A stretch of 26,540 nt of DNA from Christensenella sp. UBA1260 (lineage in GTDB: Bacteria > Bacillota > Clostridia > Christensenellales > CAG-917), in assembly GCA_002308155.1 (NCBI GenBank), contig DBVQ01000012.1:3819-30358 (forward strand). The letters are read 5' to 3'. A program made the position numbers and the translations under genes. The notes under the pieces were generated by a model that saw only the letters and a list, made by a program, of their open reading frames with translations, ran no database searches and was not told where the DNA came from. Each line of letters opens with the position of its first letter. Position 1 is the stretch's first letter. Of the stretch, positions 7,450 through 16,000 are shown piece by piece.

Positions 7450-8022
7450 ATGAAAACGCTGGAAAGAAAGTATTCTAAATCCGAACGAATTGTCGCAAAA
7501 GCCAAGTTTTCAAATCTTGTGTTTTTGAGGCAGTTGCTTATCGCGCTTATTCTCGGTGGAATTATCGCCGTGCTTTGGGTGTTTGGTGGACAAATCGTTG
7601 ATTTCATCAACGCAAAGCTCAACAAATCCATTTTGCTCTCAACTTATCTTTCGGGGCTCAAATGGGCAGTTTTGGGATGCGCAGGCATAGTCCTCGTGCT
7701 CGTCATTTTGCAAGCGATTTCCTTGTATAGCAAGGAACTTATTGTCACAGAGGATAAAATCGTCATGCGCTACGGCGTTTTTGACGTGCAAAATGCAATA
7801 ATCCCACTCGGCGAAATCCGTATTGTAGAGTCAAAACAACGCTTGTTCCAACGCATCTTGCACACAGGCGACATCAACATAGTTTCTGATGCTGAAAAGC
7901 CCTACATCGTCAAAGGCATAACCGCCTCCGACCGCCTCACAAGACGCATAATGCAGCAGATGAATTATAACAAGAAGAGTGGGGATAACAAGCGGATGCG
8001 CCTAGTTCTCTCTTCTAGATAA
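7450..8022 (+). CDS. Membrane protein with bacterial PH domain (DUF304/YdbS-like)
   Basis: A 190-residue protein with a basic N-terminus (KTLERKYSKSERIVAKAK), two transmembrane segments (about 26-46 and 70-92) and a cytoplasmic bacterial PH-like domain (about 95-170). The domain has the typical sequence ELIVTEDKIVMRYGVF, then IPLGEIRIVESKQRLFQRIL and GDINIVSD. This layout matches the YdbS/YdbT group, membrane proteins of mostly unknown function often linked to envelope stress. A strong AGGAGAG site (7435-7441) overlaps the end of the upstream gene, and the gap is 13 bp, so the two are co-transcribed. The C-terminus (KKSGDNKRMRLVLSSR) is basic. A strong terminator follows 41 bp after the stop. 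Confidence 0.85.
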   Translation: MKTLERKYSKSERIVAKAKFSNLVFLRQLLIALILGGIIAVLWVFGGQIVDFINAKLNKSILLSTYLSGLKWAVLGCAGIVLVLVILQAISLYSKELIVTEDKIVMRYGVFDVQNAIIPLGEIRIVESKQRLFQRILHTGDINIVSDAEKPYIVKGITASDRLTRRIMQQMNYNKKSGDNKRMRLVLSSR

Positions 8023-8062
8023 AAACCGCACAGATTGGCGAATAGCATTGTCAACTTTAACA

Positions 8063-8088
8063 AACGCCACCAAGATGGTGGCGTTTTT
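8063..8088 (+). terminator. Intrinsic terminator of the GH127-like/PH operon
   Basis: AACGCCACC (8063-8071) and GGTGGCGTT (8077-8085) form a perfect 9-bp stem with a 5-nt loop, followed by TTT. Confidence 0.92.
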
Positions 8089-8130
8089 ACTTGCTTTGCG
8101 TTGTGCAACCCTAAATAAAGCACCCCACAA

Positions 8131-8169
8131 GCTCGTACTGAGTGCAGACCGGGGCACTTCGGGGACTCC
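8131..8169. repeat. 39-bp direct repeat, copy 1
   Basis: Begins GCTCGTACTGAGTGCAGACC and ends GGGGACTCC. It matches the copy at 8449-8487 at 37 of 39 positions (two T/C differences). It is GC-rich, non-coding, and lies in the 630-bp gene-free stretch. The peptides read from it (SADRGTPGTPP on one strand, CPGLHSVRA on the other) are artefacts of the repeat. Confidence 0.85.
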
Positions 8170-8216
8170 CCCGACTTCGGCGTTGCCAAAGGCATCCGCC
8201 TTGTTCGCTTTGGCTA

Positions 8217-8322
8217 CCAACAATTCACAGGATTGTTGGCTTAACGCGTCGCGCCAACGCGGAATAAGCCGAACACAAGTGCCAATGCTCCAAGGAATAA
8301 ACAGAATTGGTCGCATTGGCAC
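8217..8322. other. Array of three consecutive hairpins in a gene-free region
   Basis: Three stems follow one another with almost no gap. CCAACAAT/ATTGTTGG spans 8217-8239 (8 bp, 7-nt loop). GCTTA plus GCGT paired with ACGC plus TAAGC spans 8239-8269. GTGCCAATGC/GCATTGGCAC spans 8279-8322 (10 bp perfect, with an inner CCAA/TTGG stem). The array lies between the two 39-bp direct repeats. It may be a structured RNA or the core of a small repeat element. No promoter was identified for it. Confidence 0.6.
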
Positions 8323-8448
8323 GTTGCTATTCTCTGCAAGAGTGTACTACTCGCTCAGGGGACACCAAGTCGGCACCCTAAAATCCGTTTCCTCTATTCT
8401 TTGCCACTTCGCGTTCGTGGCGGCTCCGCCAACAGAATGCCACTCCTT

Positions 8449-8487
8449 GCTCGCACTGAGTGCAGACCGGGGCACTCCGGGGACTCC
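8449..8487. repeat. 39-bp direct repeat, copy 2
   Basis: Begins GCTCGCACTGAGTGCAGACC and ends GGGGACTCC, 37/39 identical to the copy at 8131-8169 and 318 bp away in the same orientation. It is followed at once by the short stem ACTCCGC/GCGGAGT. Confidence 0.85.
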
Positions 8488-8528
8488 GCCTTGCGGAGTC
8501 GGTTCCGTCTTCGAAATAGTGAAGATTC

Positions 8529-8654
8529 AAAAACCGCGTGATTTTGATGAGATGCGCGAAAACAAAAAAAATCACCCCGCCCAATGTACTGGCGTACATG
8601 ACGGGGTGTATTTGTTGCAGTTGACAAAGCAGATCGCAAAATCACACGGTTTTT
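8529..8654. repeat. 17-bp inverted repeat enclosing the minus-strand terminator
   Basis: AAAAACCGCGTGATTTT (8529-8545) and AAAATCACACGGTTTTT (8638-8654) are inverted copies with one mismatch, which becomes a G-U pair in RNA from the minus strand. They are 92 bp apart. The right arm overlaps the stop codon of the minus-strand acyltransferase gene. The enclosed segment carries the terminator hairpin. Confidence 0.8.
8560..8608 (-). terminator. Intrinsic terminator of the minus-strand acyltransferase gene
   Basis: Read on the minus strand, CACCCCG (8602-8608) pairs with CGGGGTG (8573-8579), with an inner ATGTAC/GTACAT stem, and is followed by a run of eight T (A-run at 8564-8571 on the plus strand) and then GTTTT. 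Confidence 0.88.
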
Positions 8655-9618
8655 AGATGCCCCAAGTGCCTGTAAGGGCAAAAGTCGCAAGTTCTAATAT
8701 TCCTGCCAGAACGACAAGGTGGGCGAGGTAGAAATAGAGGGCGTATCTGCCGACAAAGGTTATCGGGGTGTGCCACTTGCCGTCGAGTTTTGGGAGCAAA
8801 GAGCGACGTTTTGGGTAGAGGAATGGAGCAAGCAATACGCCTGCAAAGAAGAAGGCAGAATATGGGATTATGCTGAACAAATCGCCAGGGGAGATTTCAT
8901 ATTGCTCATAAAACGCCAAATGATTGCCATAGATGTCTTTTGGGGCAAAGAATATTCCAAACACTCTGTGCGTGCTCGCGGGCGGAGTGTACAAGAAATA
9001 CAGGCACAAAACGACAATGATTATTGCTGCGCTAATCCCCACAATAATCCACTTTTGATACTTGGATTTTTGGGTTGCAAGAGCGATAATTGCATACAAT
9101 AGTATGCAAAATGCCAAAAAGTGCAGTACGCCAAAGGATGTGAAGACGCTCCCCGGGGCAAGGACTTCGGTGCTGTCAAATATGAGCGTCTGCACGCCGT
9201 ACGTGACGAGCGTATACAGGAGCGCAACGAGCGCGAGCAGTCCGCCGCGTTTCAAGTTTGAGCGCGAAAATGAACACGAAATCCCTGAAATTGAGAAGAA
9301 GATAAACAGCACAATCGGGTGGATTATGCGCCTTGTGAGGCTCTCAAAAAACCAGTTGAAACAGAACACGGAAAACTTGTCCCAAAGTGCGAAATCATAA
9401 TCGTACCAAGTGGGTGCAAAAAACGCCGCAATCAGCATTGTGAGGTGGTCAAGCACCATGAGACACACACAAAAACCGCGCAAAAAATCTATTTCCCAAA
9501 CGCGCGGTTTTTTGACCGGTGTTTTTGGGGCATTTTCTTGCGGTTTTTCGACATCTAACGCGGTATTTTGACTGTCGTCGACAATCTCGTTTTGCCGGGA
9601 GGTTTGTTCGTGTTCCAT
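8653..9618 (-). CDS. HGSNAT/DUF1624-type integral membrane acyltransferase
   Basis: A 321-residue multi-pass membrane protein of the heparan-alpha-glucosaminide N-acetyltransferase catalytic family (DUF1624). Such proteins are thought to pass acetyl groups across the membrane to sugars or lipids. Family signs: EIDFLRGFCVCLMVLDHL just after a hydrophilic N-terminus of about 40 residues, FFSISGISCSFSRSNLKRG, FGVLHFLAFCILLYAI, and the C-terminal GRYALYFYLAHLVVLAGIL. About eight hydrophobic segments are visible. The ATG at 9618 is chosen because a perfect promoter ends 7 nt upstream of it; a longer in-frame start at 9747 would be upstream of that promoter and adds an atypical N-terminus. There is no ribosome binding site, so the mRNA is probably leaderless. 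An 11-bp terminator-like stem lies inside the gene at 9471-9512. The substrate is unknown. Confidence 0.85.
   Translation of the reverse strand: MEHEQTSRQNEIVDDSQNTALDVEKPQENAPKTPVKKPRVWEIDFLRGFCVCLMVLDHLTMLIAAFFAPTWYDYDFALWDKFSVFCFNWFFESLTRRIIHPIVLFIFFSISGISCSFSRSNLKRGGLLALVALLYTLVTYGVQTLIFDSTEVLAPGSVFTSFGVLHFLAFCILLYAIIALATQKSKYQKWIIVGISAAIIIVVLCLYFLYTPPASTHRVFGIFFAPKDIYGNHLAFYEQYEISPGDLFSIIPYSAFFFAGVLLAPFLYPKRRSLLPKLDGKWHTPITFVGRYALYFYLAHLVVLAGILELATFALTGTWGI
9471..9512 (-). other. Terminator-like inverted repeat inside the acyltransferase coding region
   Basis: AAAAACCGCGC (9471-9481) and GCGCGGTTTTT (9502-9512) are perfect 11-bp inverted copies with a 20-nt loop. In the gene's own direction the GC-rich stem is followed by a T-run, about 107-148 nt after the start codon. 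It could act as an early attenuator, or it may simply be coding constraint. Confidence 0.5.
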
Positions 9619-9625
9619 ATATGAA

Positions 9626-9654
9626 ATAGTAGCATCAAGTGCCCGCCGTGTCAA
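9626..9654 (-). promoter_or_regulatory. SigA promoter directly abutting the acyltransferase ATG
   Basis: On the minus strand TTGACA (9649-9654) and TACTAT (9626-9631) are separated by exactly 17 bp. Only 7 nt (9619-9625) lie between the -10 box and the ATG, so transcription should begin at or next to the start codon. Confidence 0.8.
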
Positions 9655-9848
9655 CTGCAAAATGCAGGGGAACAACGGCGCAGCAAGCGGGGCAGACAAC
9701 AAGCTTTGTTTTGAAAAATATTTTTGAAAAAGTTTTTGCTTAAACATAGTTTATGGGTGTCACATTTGGGCGCAAATCACAATAGATTGTGTATGGATAT
9801 GCGCACGCACACTACCTGTTGCGATGAGTAAGAAAAAAAAGTTTGGTA

Positions 9849-9876
9849 TTGACTTTTAGTGCACGCGTGGTATAAT
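9849..9876 (+). promoter_or_regulatory. Strong extended -10 promoter of the giant lipoprotein gene
   Basis: TTGACT (9849-9854) is followed after 16 bp by a perfect TATAAT (9871-9876) with the extended -10 element TGG (9868-9870). Transcription would start near 9883, giving a leader of about 55 nt. Confidence 0.85.
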
Positions 9877-9897
9877 TATTGTGTGTAATAATCTGCA

Positions 9898-9922
9898 CAT
9901 ACGCGCATTATACGTGCGTATG
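9898..9922 (+). promoter_or_regulatory. Leader hairpin just before the ribosome binding site of the giant gene
   Basis: CATACGCGC (9898-9906) can pair with GTGCGTATG (9914-9922), 9 pairs including one G-U, with a 7-nt loop. The GGAGGAG site (9928-9934) begins 6 nt later. It could stabilise the long mRNA or tune translation. Confidence 0.5.
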
Positions 9923-9937
9923 AGCATGGAGGAGATT

Positions 9938-10012
9938 ATGAAAAAGCAAAAGTTACCACTTATCTTGTTGCTCGTGCTTGTGATCTTTATGATTGCAACA
10001 CTTGCTGCATGT
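9938..10012 (+). other. Lipoprotein signal peptide with lipobox (Cys25)
   Basis: Basic n-region MKKQK, about 15 hydrophobic residues, then L22-A-A-C25. This is a textbook signal peptidase II site. The following NPSTRRSGGNGSS is a flexible, low-complexity tether typical of lipoproteins. Confidence 0.93.
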
Positions 10013-13000
10013 AACCCGTCCACTCGTAGATCGGGCGGAAACGGATCGTCAATTATTGACGTACCAGTCGTTCCGACTCCGGATGAACCGACCGAAAACG
10101 AAAGGTATCTGGGATCACAGGACGCATGGAGCATATTGAAGTTGGCGGCACTCAACGCATCCGCACAAGGCAAGGACGCAAACTTCCTCAACTTCGATAC
10201 GGCGATTAATTTCGGGTTCGCCAAAGATACATACAATGCGCAATACGTGCTGCGTATCGCAGGCAGTATCTATACGGACTTCGACAAGACGCAATCGGGC
10301 AAAGATCCGAGCACAATATTGTTTGAGCTCACAAGGACTTCCAAGAACGTTTTGCCAAATGGTGAAGAGCAGCTCATTTATGACGATGAGCCTGTCATGA
10401 GTTTGTATTATCTTGACGAACAGATCATCCTTGACATTTCCGGACTTAAGAAAGGTGCGCACGTTGTCAAGACGAGCGACATCGATCTCGCGGCTCTCAT
10501 CACAAAACTTGACGGCATCGTTGACAAGATCGGCATCTCTGACTTGTTGTGGGACAAGGTGTTCACGATGAACATCGGCCAACTCATCAAGCAACTCGCC
10601 GGCATGGACATCGTCAACGTATCGCTTGAAGATTTGATTGTAAACTTCTTGTTTGGCTCAAACAAGAGTCGTTTTATTGATTATGGCGAGGGACACACAC
10701 AACTCCAAATCCCGTGCGATCTTTCATTGATTGCATCAATTTTGCCACTTGTTCAAAGCCTTATTCCAGAAGATATCTTCGACTTGGTCGACAGAGTGCT
10801 CGGTATTGACCTCCAAAAGATCGGCGCACTCAGCGGCATGGCTCTCTACCTCCAAGCAGATATCTATGACGACAAGCTCGCCGGTATTGACGCGGACATC
10901 GACGTCAACCTCAATTCCTTCGGCAAAGAAGAAATAATCAAGAAATACGGCATATTCCAAAACGAAATCGGCATCAACCTCGGCTATACGAAGTTTGACT
11001 TTGCCGGCACTTCCGACGTCAACGTCAGAGAAGTTGTAAATACAAAGTATCAAAGCGGCCTCGACAACATCAAGGACTACTCCATCCTCACTTTCGAAGG
11101 CAGGATGACAATCAATGTCAATGCAATTGACAAGACTGTCAAGATTGACAATATCATCGGCTCGTTCGGCACATTGATTTCCGGACTGCTTGAACAATAT
11201 CTTGATGCAGACTTGCTTGCAAGTCTTGCTCCGCTCTTCCAAAAGAACGTTGACTTCCACAAGGGCACGTTCACGTTTGGTTTGAGCTTGCAGGGTACAA
11301 TCAACACGCGCGACAATTCAAAGACGAATATCGCTCTTGAATTGGTGTCTGAAGACAACACAACTGCACTCGGCGTCTACTATGTGGGCGAAATGAACGC
11401 ACTCTATATTGACGCAAGCCATCTCCTCACGGGTGTTCCGGACGGAAACGGCGGCTATTCGGGTGCAAAAGTCAAAATCACGCAATGGGAAGGCAAGCCT
11501 CTCAACCTCAATGAAATTGTTGACGGCCTCTTTGATAAGGTCGGCGACATTATTGTTAATGCAATCAACAACATTGACATCTTCAAGAAAGAAGATCAAC
11601 AAACACTTCAAAATGTGAAGGCTGTTGTTGACGGCGTGCTTGAGGACAAGACTCTCCTCATCCCGCACAACGGATTTACATCCGCAGACGATGAGCAAAC
11701 TGTCGATACAATGACGCTCATCAATATGATTCTTGATTGCATCGACATCAATATGGACGGCAACATCTTCAATATTACGGAGATCAACGTCCAAATCACA
11801 CAAGCTGTTTTGAGTGCAATCCTTGGTCTCGTCCTCAAGGGAGATAACGCAGGAATCAAGATTCCTGTCACAAACATTGATTTGCACTATGCAAACCAAG
11901 GTGTCGGCAAGATCAAGACCCTTGGCCTCAATATCGGTCTCGGCGTTGACGTGGCAGCTCCTCCTGTATCCTTGGATCTCTCGGGCAGACTCCAACTCGG
12001 TCAACTCACGGATTCAGACAGCTTCATGGGCAAGATCAACGACGTCATTGCCAGCGACAATCAATACATCTCGATTCTCGAAGACGGCACGCTTGACATA
12101 AGCAAATTCAACATTTCGTTGTCAACCGGTCTCGCGATTGATTTGTCCACAATCCAAGGCAACCTTGGCGAAATCAACATTGCACTTGACAAACTCGGAT
12201 TGGCGGACGATTTGCTCTCGGGTATGTCGGCGCAGATTTTGATGGCGCTCGGCACGATTCAAGGCGGACTCAACATCAACCTCGATGCAAGCATCGACTT
12301 GTCAATGGGTCTCTCACTTGATACGCTCCTCAATTCGCAAATCAAACTCACAATCACGAAATCGCCGAAGTATTATGACAAGACCAGCGTTCCTGTGCCT
12401 GCGGGATACGCAGACACATATTACAGCCTCAGCAGCACCGGACAATACGTCGAAGACGTAAACGGCAAGTATTGGAAGGAAGAGAAGCAATTGCTCAGCG
12501 TATGCTTGGCAGACGGCTACATCTATCTTGACTTGTCCGTGTTGTTCGTTGGTGTTGAAAAAGTCAAAGTCAAAGTTGAAGATATCATGAGTCTCTTCGC
12601 CAAAGACGAAGAGCCTGCTGCATCTGCGGCAGAAGCTCTTGCCAGCGATGAAGAGGGCGGACTCCTTGGCGACATCTCCGTTGACGATATCATCGGACTC
12701 ATCGGACTTGTTATCGGCGACATCAAGGTGACGGACGGATTTATTGAAATCGCAATCGCATCCGGCATCATTGACAACATCATGGATATGCTCGGCATCA
12801 AGGGCATTGACATCAAGTTCTATGAGGAAGACGAGGGCGCAACAGATACAACAGGCGGTATTCGTCTTGCAGTGCCTGACACGCTCAACCTTGATGACTT
12901 GCAAGTTGAAGTTTGGCTCGCAGTCGGCAAGAACCTTGACCTCACAGTCGCACTCAACGGCTTCAAGGCAGGTATTGTTGAAAGAGATCTCTCTCCTGCG

Positions 13001-16000
13001 GACAAAGACCAATACACAAATATTTTTGAAGCACCTTATGCTTCAATCGATTTAAGACTCGGATTTGACTTCTATGGCGACGAAGGCGAAACAGACTTCG
13101 AACTCGGCACAAATGCTGAGGACATAGTTGTTGTTCCGTTCACTTTCAACGATCCGATGTCCTTTGAATACAAGCTCAGAGTGGCGGGCGATCTTGACCT
13201 CACACCAATCATCGACTACTTGTTTGGCGCACCTTCAATCAACACGAAGGACAATTCAAGCGAACTCCTCATTGAAATCACGGGCTCCAAGTTCGGTCGT
13301 CAAGAGGAAGTCTTGCTTGGTTTGTACTATACGGGCGGCACGCTATATATCGATGGCGCCAACTTTGGTATCACCAGAGTTTCAACGGATATTGACCTCT
13401 ATGAACTCATCCTCAACCTCATCATGAGCGACGTCAACGTCAAGATCAACGACGTCGGCGGCTCTACTGTTGCGGACGCACTTGTGAGCGGCGATGACGA
13501 AGAGAGCAGCGGCGCAAGAGAGAAGATAGCCTTTGCGGTTATGGCACTCCTTGCTTCCGATCGTATTAAGGTTGAAGTGACAAAGGGTATCACCGAGGCA
13601 ATCTTCCAAGTCTTCGGCGTTGATACAAACAACGCAGTCGCATATCTCAGCTATGTTTGGGACAACTATCAAGAGCAAGAATACAACAGCGCTCAACAAC
13701 AATTCCCGCACGGCGACGAGATGTTCTCCTTTACAGGTGCAATTTACAACGAAAACAACCAATACATCGGTGCGGCGACAATCTATGCAAGCCACGAGAC
13801 GTCAATCAAGGTCAAGAACCAACTCAACGGCCTCACGATTGCGCACCCAGTGTATGACCCAACCACACATCAGCCAATAGACAAGGTTTACACGCTTGCG
13901 GAATACGTGCACGCGAGCAACATCCACGGCGGATTTGACGAAGTCACGCTCTTCAACGACAGCAAAGACATCGTGTTGCCAAGCGTTTTCTTGGAACTCA
14001 AGGGTACAATCTCTCTTGATGCTTCAGCGGGCAACGAAGAGTGGACAATCGGTGAGTGGATTGAAAACTTCTTGTGCGATACAGACTTTGTCAAACTTGA
14101 TGAAGACACCGGATTGTACTCCGAAGTTTACAAATATGCAGGCAACGGCAATTACAAAGTGCTCTCCGCACAAGAAAGAGACGGCTACACCGGCGACAAG
14201 TATGTCAAGGTGTATGCAGAGGGCGGCACTATCGCATTCAACAAAGTTGACGACAGAGACAGTTTGACAAGCAATTCAAACATCTTCGTCAAGGTGGGCG
14301 ATACATATAGACGCGCAGTTCTCTCCGAAGTCCCACAAAATGAAACAATCTATGAACAAGATGCATTGACCTCGTTCATTGCTGATTTGTTGCTCCAATA
14401 CAACATCCCATCCGATATTGCAAGAGAGTTTGGTTTCCGTATCGCAGTCAAGTTGAGACTCAATCCGGAAGTTCCAATCAACCTTACGGCAAATATCATC
14501 TATGCAGAACTTGGCGATGACAATCCTGCATATACAGAAGTCTATAAACTCGTCAAGAACGAATACAAGTTGTTGGAAGGCGAGGAGAGAACAAGCTATC
14601 AAGGCAAGAAGTATGTCAAACAATACTTGCCGGACGGCATCCCGCTCAAAGCAATCGGCAGCAGAACAGAGCTTGAAGGCGTTGACAAAGTCTATGTCAA
14701 GGTTGGCGACAACTTTATCAAAGTTGACCCAAGCAAAGTTGAAAACGATACGCTCTACATTGCCAAGTCCTTGCTTGACCTCAACTATATCTTGTCTCAT
14801 ACAGACCTCGCAATTGAACTCTACAACAAGAACATCACAACAGTTGACAGCATGACATCGCTTGCTGAAAAGAACAAGGCTACAATCCTTGCTGTGCGTC
14901 TTGTTGCAGAACAAGATTCCGACGGCAACTACACAGGCACAAGTTCCATCTATCTTGACTTCAAAGATGACTTCCACATGGCAATAAGCAACCTCAATCT
15001 TGCAAGCTTGCTTGATACAGTGCTTGGACTCTTCAACAAAGACGATAGTTCCAGCGGCGAGGCTCAAACCTCGGGCGAAGCACAAACATCAGGCTTGCTC
15101 GACGGCATTGATATGAGCAATCCGTCAAGCATCATTGACACGTTGAAGGGCGTCATCGGCGGTGTTATCGGCACAATCAATGCTGACCAAGAAGGCTTCA
15201 AGATCAACCTTGCACAAGGTCTTGTGCTCATGCTTGTCAACATGATCACGGGCAAGAAGATCACCGCAGACAAGTTCTTGCAACTCAATCCTGACACGAG
15301 CTTCTTGGAGTTCTATTGGGAATATGCGCTCAAGTTCAGCATCGGTATTGATCCACTTGCATTTGCAATCAGCTTGTCTCAACTCAGAATTGAGTTGGGT
15401 GGCAGCGCAAGCGTATTGCCAAGCGACTTCAACAAAGCAAATTATATGTCCGTCGATCAACTCGACGAAATCTCGCTCCAGATGGCTCTTGACCTCAACT
15501 TGAAGCTCAAGGGACAACAGGAGCAAATCAGACTTGAAAAATATCTCGACGTGCTCATTGCAGACCTCGGGCTCAAACTTGGCATCGACTTCCCAACAGT
15601 GGATATGGATGCAAGATACAGCCTGACGCTTGGCGCAAACCTCGCACTTGACGATCCGAACAGTACACAAATTGTCCTCGAACTCTTGGATATGGCAGAG
15701 GATCCTGACGACGGCGAAATCGTCATGGGTGTCTATATCGACGGTCCGGAACTCTTTGTTGATATGGGCAAGTTCTCCAAGCAAGCAATCCACGTTGCAA
15801 ATACTGACATCGCTGACCGTCTCTGCGCGTTCATAAGTGAACTCATGGGCAAGATCGGCGAAGATGTCCCAGCAATCACAACTTCGGATGCATTTACTGC
15901 GGCAGACGACGTTTCTGCTGACCAAGCTATGGCTATCATGCTGAGCCTCGCCAACGGCAAACTCGGCTTGCTCGTCACAGAAAATGTTATCATTGGTCTC

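Larger units (their letters stand above)
8023..8652. other. 630-bp gene-free interval
   Basis: Open frames here have no credible protein content; they pass through the GC-rich repeats. The interval holds the + terminator at 8063-8088, the direct repeats at 8131 and 8449, the hairpin array at 8217-8322, short stems such as ACTCCGC/GCGGAGT (8483-8499), and the inverted repeat with the minus-strand terminator at 8529-8654. A possible degenerate third repeat piece (CTCAGGGGACACC) starts near 8354. Confidence 0.75.
9619..9937. other. 319-bp divergent intergenic region
   Basis: It separates the minus-strand acyltransferase from the giant plus-strand gene and carries a promoter for each. Between them are an AT-rich tract (about 9708-9745), a small dyad TAAAC-ATA-GTTTA (9741-9753) that might be an operator, and no credible gene. 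Confidence 0.75.

Noticed and set aside
8131..8487. CRISPR-like array
   Set aside because: Only two direct repeats 318 bp apart, with no regular spacers and no cas genes.
8048..8656. A 202-codon plus-strand open frame across the gene-free interval
   Set aside because: It runs through a terminator, both 39-bp repeats and the opposite gene's terminator. Its peptide repeats (LSADRGTPGTPP) only mirror the DNA repeats, and it has no start site signals.
9619..9747. Upstream extension of the membrane acyltransferase to an ATG at 9747
   Set aside because: The extension contains the gene's own TTGACA/TACTAT promoter, has no ribosome binding site and adds a non-family N-terminus.
12314..15925. Several long minus-strand open frames (for example 12314-13012, 14276-15085, 15125-15925)
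   Set aside because: They lie wholly antisense to the giant lipoprotein frame, have odd composition rich in Val, Asp and Cys, and lack ribosome binding sites. They arise because the sense gene rarely uses codons whose complements are stops.
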